Source of the DNA: Candidatus Latescibacterota bacterium
GTDB lineage: Bacteria; Latescibacterota; UBA2968
Direction of reading: 5' to 3'
Assembly (NCBI GenBank): GCA_022824945.1
Contig: JAJDYX010000023.1
Location: 62,001-126,000, forward strand
DNA: 64,000 nt
Shown: piece after piece, positions 62,283 through 64,000 of the stretch
Layout: each line of letters opens with the position of its first letter
Position numbering within the stretch: the first letter of the stretch is position 1
Made by a program: the position numbers and the translations under genes
The notes under the pieces: generated by a model
What the model was told of the DNA's origin: nothing
What the model saw: the letters and a program-made list of their open reading frames with translations, nothing else
The model's database searches: none

Positions 62283-63698
62283 TCAGAGCCCCTTCTCCAA
62301 ATCTGCTTGACATGCCGCTTCAGCCTCTTCGGGATCACGTTTCAATTCTTGCGCCAACAATGCGTGCAATTGCTCAATGCGATCAGCCTGCCCAGGATCA
62401 TCTGCCAGATTGTGAAACTCACCAGGATCATCATCCAGATTATACAATTCGCGTTCAGGTCCATGTTCCTCATCAAAGCGACAATGATACACATACTTCC
62501 AAGGTCCCTGGCGAATCATTTGAAAACCTGATACGACGCCGTGCGCATAATACTCGCTCACCGCGATATCACGCCATTCTGCATTATCATCATCCAGATA
62601 ATTCATAAAAGACGCACCATCCCAGTCCTCTGAAGACTCAAGACCACACAGTTCACCAATTGTCTGAGCGAGATCAACCAGAGAACAGGCCTTTGATCGC
62701 CGTTGTCCACCAGCCCATCGTTTGGGATAATGCACGATCAAGGGCATACGCGCAGCGTGCTCATACATATTGTTCTTCCACCACAAGCCGTGATCGCCCT
62801 TATTCTCACCATGATCCGAGCAATAAATCACAATAGTATTGTCCGCCACTTCAGAATCGCCCAACGCGCCAATCAGCTTGCCCACTTCATCATCTAACCA
62901 TTGCACAAATCCCCAATAAAGTTCACGTCCAAGTTTGGTCTCTTCTGGTGTCGCTTTGTCCGCACCAAAGCCTGCACGCAGATGCTTGTAATTCGTCGGT
63001 AACGTATCCAGAAAACCTTCAGGAATCTCAGGCATCGGCACTTTGTCTTTATACGGTGTGTAATATTCTTCAGGAATGGTCAGTGGAAAGTGCGGTGCAA
63101 GATAACCTGCCAATAAGAAGAAAGGCTTGTCATCTGCCTTTCGATTCTGCAAAAAAGTACTACACTCAGCCGTCACTTTGCGATCATGTCGCAAAATACC
63201 GGTCTCATTCCCCGTCTTAAACTTAGCCACTCGCCCTGCCCAAGTGCGTTGTCCAGACTCACTGATATCATCATACCCTCGCCGTATCTCTTTACCACCA
63301 TTGTTGCCGCCTCCATTTTTGGTGCCTCCTTTTTTCTTATTGGAAGGATACACCTCCTTAAATCCATACAGACGATCAGGACCAAAATGCATTTTCCCAC
63401 CCAACCAGCTTTCATACCCTGCGGCATTCAAAGAATGGCTAAGCGAGGGATAATCATCTGACTCCAATTTCCAACCATTTGCCCAAACTCCGCATCGGCT
63501 CACGTATTGCACAGCGGTAAAACTCGCTCGCGAAGGCGCACACAAGGGCGAGCTTGTATAAGCAGCATCAAATGTAATGCCTTCATTGGCCAAGCGATCA
63601 AAATTAGGCGTCGATACAATTTCATCCCCATAACACCCCATGACCCCTGGATCGTGTTCGTCGGACATAATCAACAATATGTTTGGACGGTCGGACAT
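62283..63698 (-). CDS. Sulfatase
   Basis: A 471-residue sulfatase, start at the ATG at 63698 behind a GAGGAG site; a GTG four codons earlier is less likely. The formylglycine motif CAPSR is at residues 53-57. N-terminal metal site SDEHDPGVMGCYGD; second site YCSDHGENKGDHGLWWKN; C-terminal LYNLDDDPGEFHNLADD. A Lys/Gly-rich insert (KKKGGTKNGGGNNGGKE, about 118-134) is unusual. There is no signal peptide. It lies next to the GH127/AraC genes, in keeping with use of sulfated glycans, and downstream of a truncated sulfatase start and a further sulfatase. Confidence 0.92.
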   Translation of the reverse strand: MSDRPNILLIMSDEHDPGVMGCYGDEIVSTPNFDRLANEGITFDAAYTSSPLCAPSRASFTAVQYVSRCGVWANGWKLESDDYPSLSHSLNAAGYESWLGGKMHFGPDRLYGFKEVYPSNKKKGGTKNGGGNNGGKEIRRGYDDISESGQRTWAGRVAKFKTGNETGILRHDRKVTAECSTFLQNRKADDKPFFLLAGYLAPHFPLTIPEEYYTPYKDKVPMPEIPEGFLDTLPTNYKHLRAGFGADKATPEETKLGRELYWGFVQWLDDEVGKLIGALGDSEVADNTIVIYCSDHGENKGDHGLWWKNNMYEHAARMPLIVHYPKRWAGGQRRSKACSLVDLAQTIGELCGLESSEDWDGASFMNYLDDDNAEWRDIAVSEYYAHGVVSGFQMIRQGPWKYVYHCRFDEEHGPERELYNLDDDPGEFHNLADDPGQADRIEQLHALLAQELKRDPEEAEAACQADLEKGL

Positions 63699-63709
63699 AA
63701 GACTCCTCA

Positions 63710-63820
63710 CTAAATTTGAAAATTGAACTTTGGTTCAAGTGCATCTCCAAAACCGAGATCATCTACCAAAACAAAAACAATATTGGGTCTATTCGTTTTT
63801 ATATCATCACCTACTTTCAT
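63710..63820 (-). pseudogene. Truncated sulfatase N-terminus
   Basis: A 36-codon frame from ATG 63820 to TAG 63710 encodes TNRPNIVFVLVDDLGFGDA, the unmistakable start of a sulfatase with its first metal-binding Asp pair, then loses similarity and stops. It overlaps the ribosome site of the intact sulfatase gene. It is probably what is left after a deletion between tandem sulfatase genes. Confidence 0.7.
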
Positions 63821-63913
63821 GTTGATCAGAAATTGTACAGCTCATCGCAGTCACTATCATTAACAACTGGAACGAGAAGCGTTTGCATGATAGGCCAATG
63901 GCACTCTCTCGTT

Positions 63914-64000
63914 TCATTTTCTTCTCGGGACTAATGCATCAACTTTAGCGATATATTGATCCATTTCTGAAAGTAATTTTTGTGCTAATTCTGGTTTCTC
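63914..64000 (-). CDS. C-terminal end of a sulfatase, cut by window edge
   Basis: The frame is open from the window end and closes at TGA 63914. The 28 residues include KPELAQKLLSEMDQYIAKVD and then ALVPRRK, which fits the C-terminal helix of sulfatases. Only the tail is visible, so the assignment rests on this helix and on the sulfatase genes next to it. It would be the first of a tandem sulfatase series with the truncated copy and the intact gene to its left. Confidence 0.5.
   Translation of the reverse strand, partial: EKPELAQKLLSEMDQYIAKVDALVPRRK

Overview
The window looks like one contiguous piece of a bacterial chromosome, most likely from an FCB-group bacterium and plausibly Latescibacterota (WS3). 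This is inferred from three phytanoyl-CoA dioxygenases, several sulfatases, an enolase-superfamily sugar-acid enzyme, a secreted protein with dockerin-like EF-hands, an Omp85 outer-membrane protein (so two membranes) and a geranylgeranylglyceryl-phosphate synthase homologue. Nothing in the sequence fixes the phylum. No prophage, insertion sequence or CRISPR array was seen.

Layout. 0-5.4 kb: a DUF2807-type surface protein cut by the window edge, a creatininase / FAH hydrolase / sulfatase run, a VapB-like antitoxin with a truncated toxin, and an SH3b lipoprotein. 5.4-7.4 kb: dnaK. 7.4-16.5 kb: a leftward defence island, broken only by a small FmdB zinc-ribbon gene. It holds an AccI-like restriction-modification pair, a CoiA-like protein with a duplicated nuclease-like domain, a PD-(D/E)XK protein, an Mrr-type nuclease overlapping a HhH-GPD glycosylase-like gene, and an orphan TIR-like effector. 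16.7-27.9 kb: a long leftward run with sucC, an enolase-superfamily enzyme, an M16 peptidase, and a cluster bounded by a Bax1-like nuclease (DUF790) and an XPB-like helicase. Sir2, Smr, DUF5069, DUF4926/DUF6883 and methyltransferase genes lie between those two.

28-34 kb: a P-loop kinase, a TetR / PhyH / xylulokinase operon, a nitrilase-like amidase and a second PhyH. 34.1-38.9 kb: Omp85 protein, DUF4390 protein, NtrY-like kinase and NtrX-like sigma-54 activator, preceded by a good -24/-12 promoter. 38.9-43.1 kb: metK, ptsI, ptsH and a PfkB kinase. 43.2-57 kb: a classical housekeeping block (GGGP synthase, alaS, recX, recA, pgpA, pgsA, recR, ybaB, dnaX, SRP RNA, three tRNAs, tadA), interrupted by a 984-residue secreted repeat protein. 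57-64 kb: a third PhyH, an RpiB-like protein without the catalytic Cys, tRNA-Asn, a GH127-type glycosidase, an AraC regulator and sulfatases, including a truncated sulfatase start and a sulfatase cut by the window edge.

How the genes fit together. The two ends suggest breakdown of sulfated or arabinose-containing glycans (sulfatases, GH127, xylulokinase, FAH and enolase-family enzymes). The NtrYX operon probably links its own sigma-54 promoter to an envelope protein. The 7.4-16.5 kb island is the best place to look for undescribed biology, especially the overlapping glycosylase/Mrr pair and the duplicated CoiA-like nuclease. The XPB-Bax1 pair suggests an archaeal-type repair module in a bacterium.
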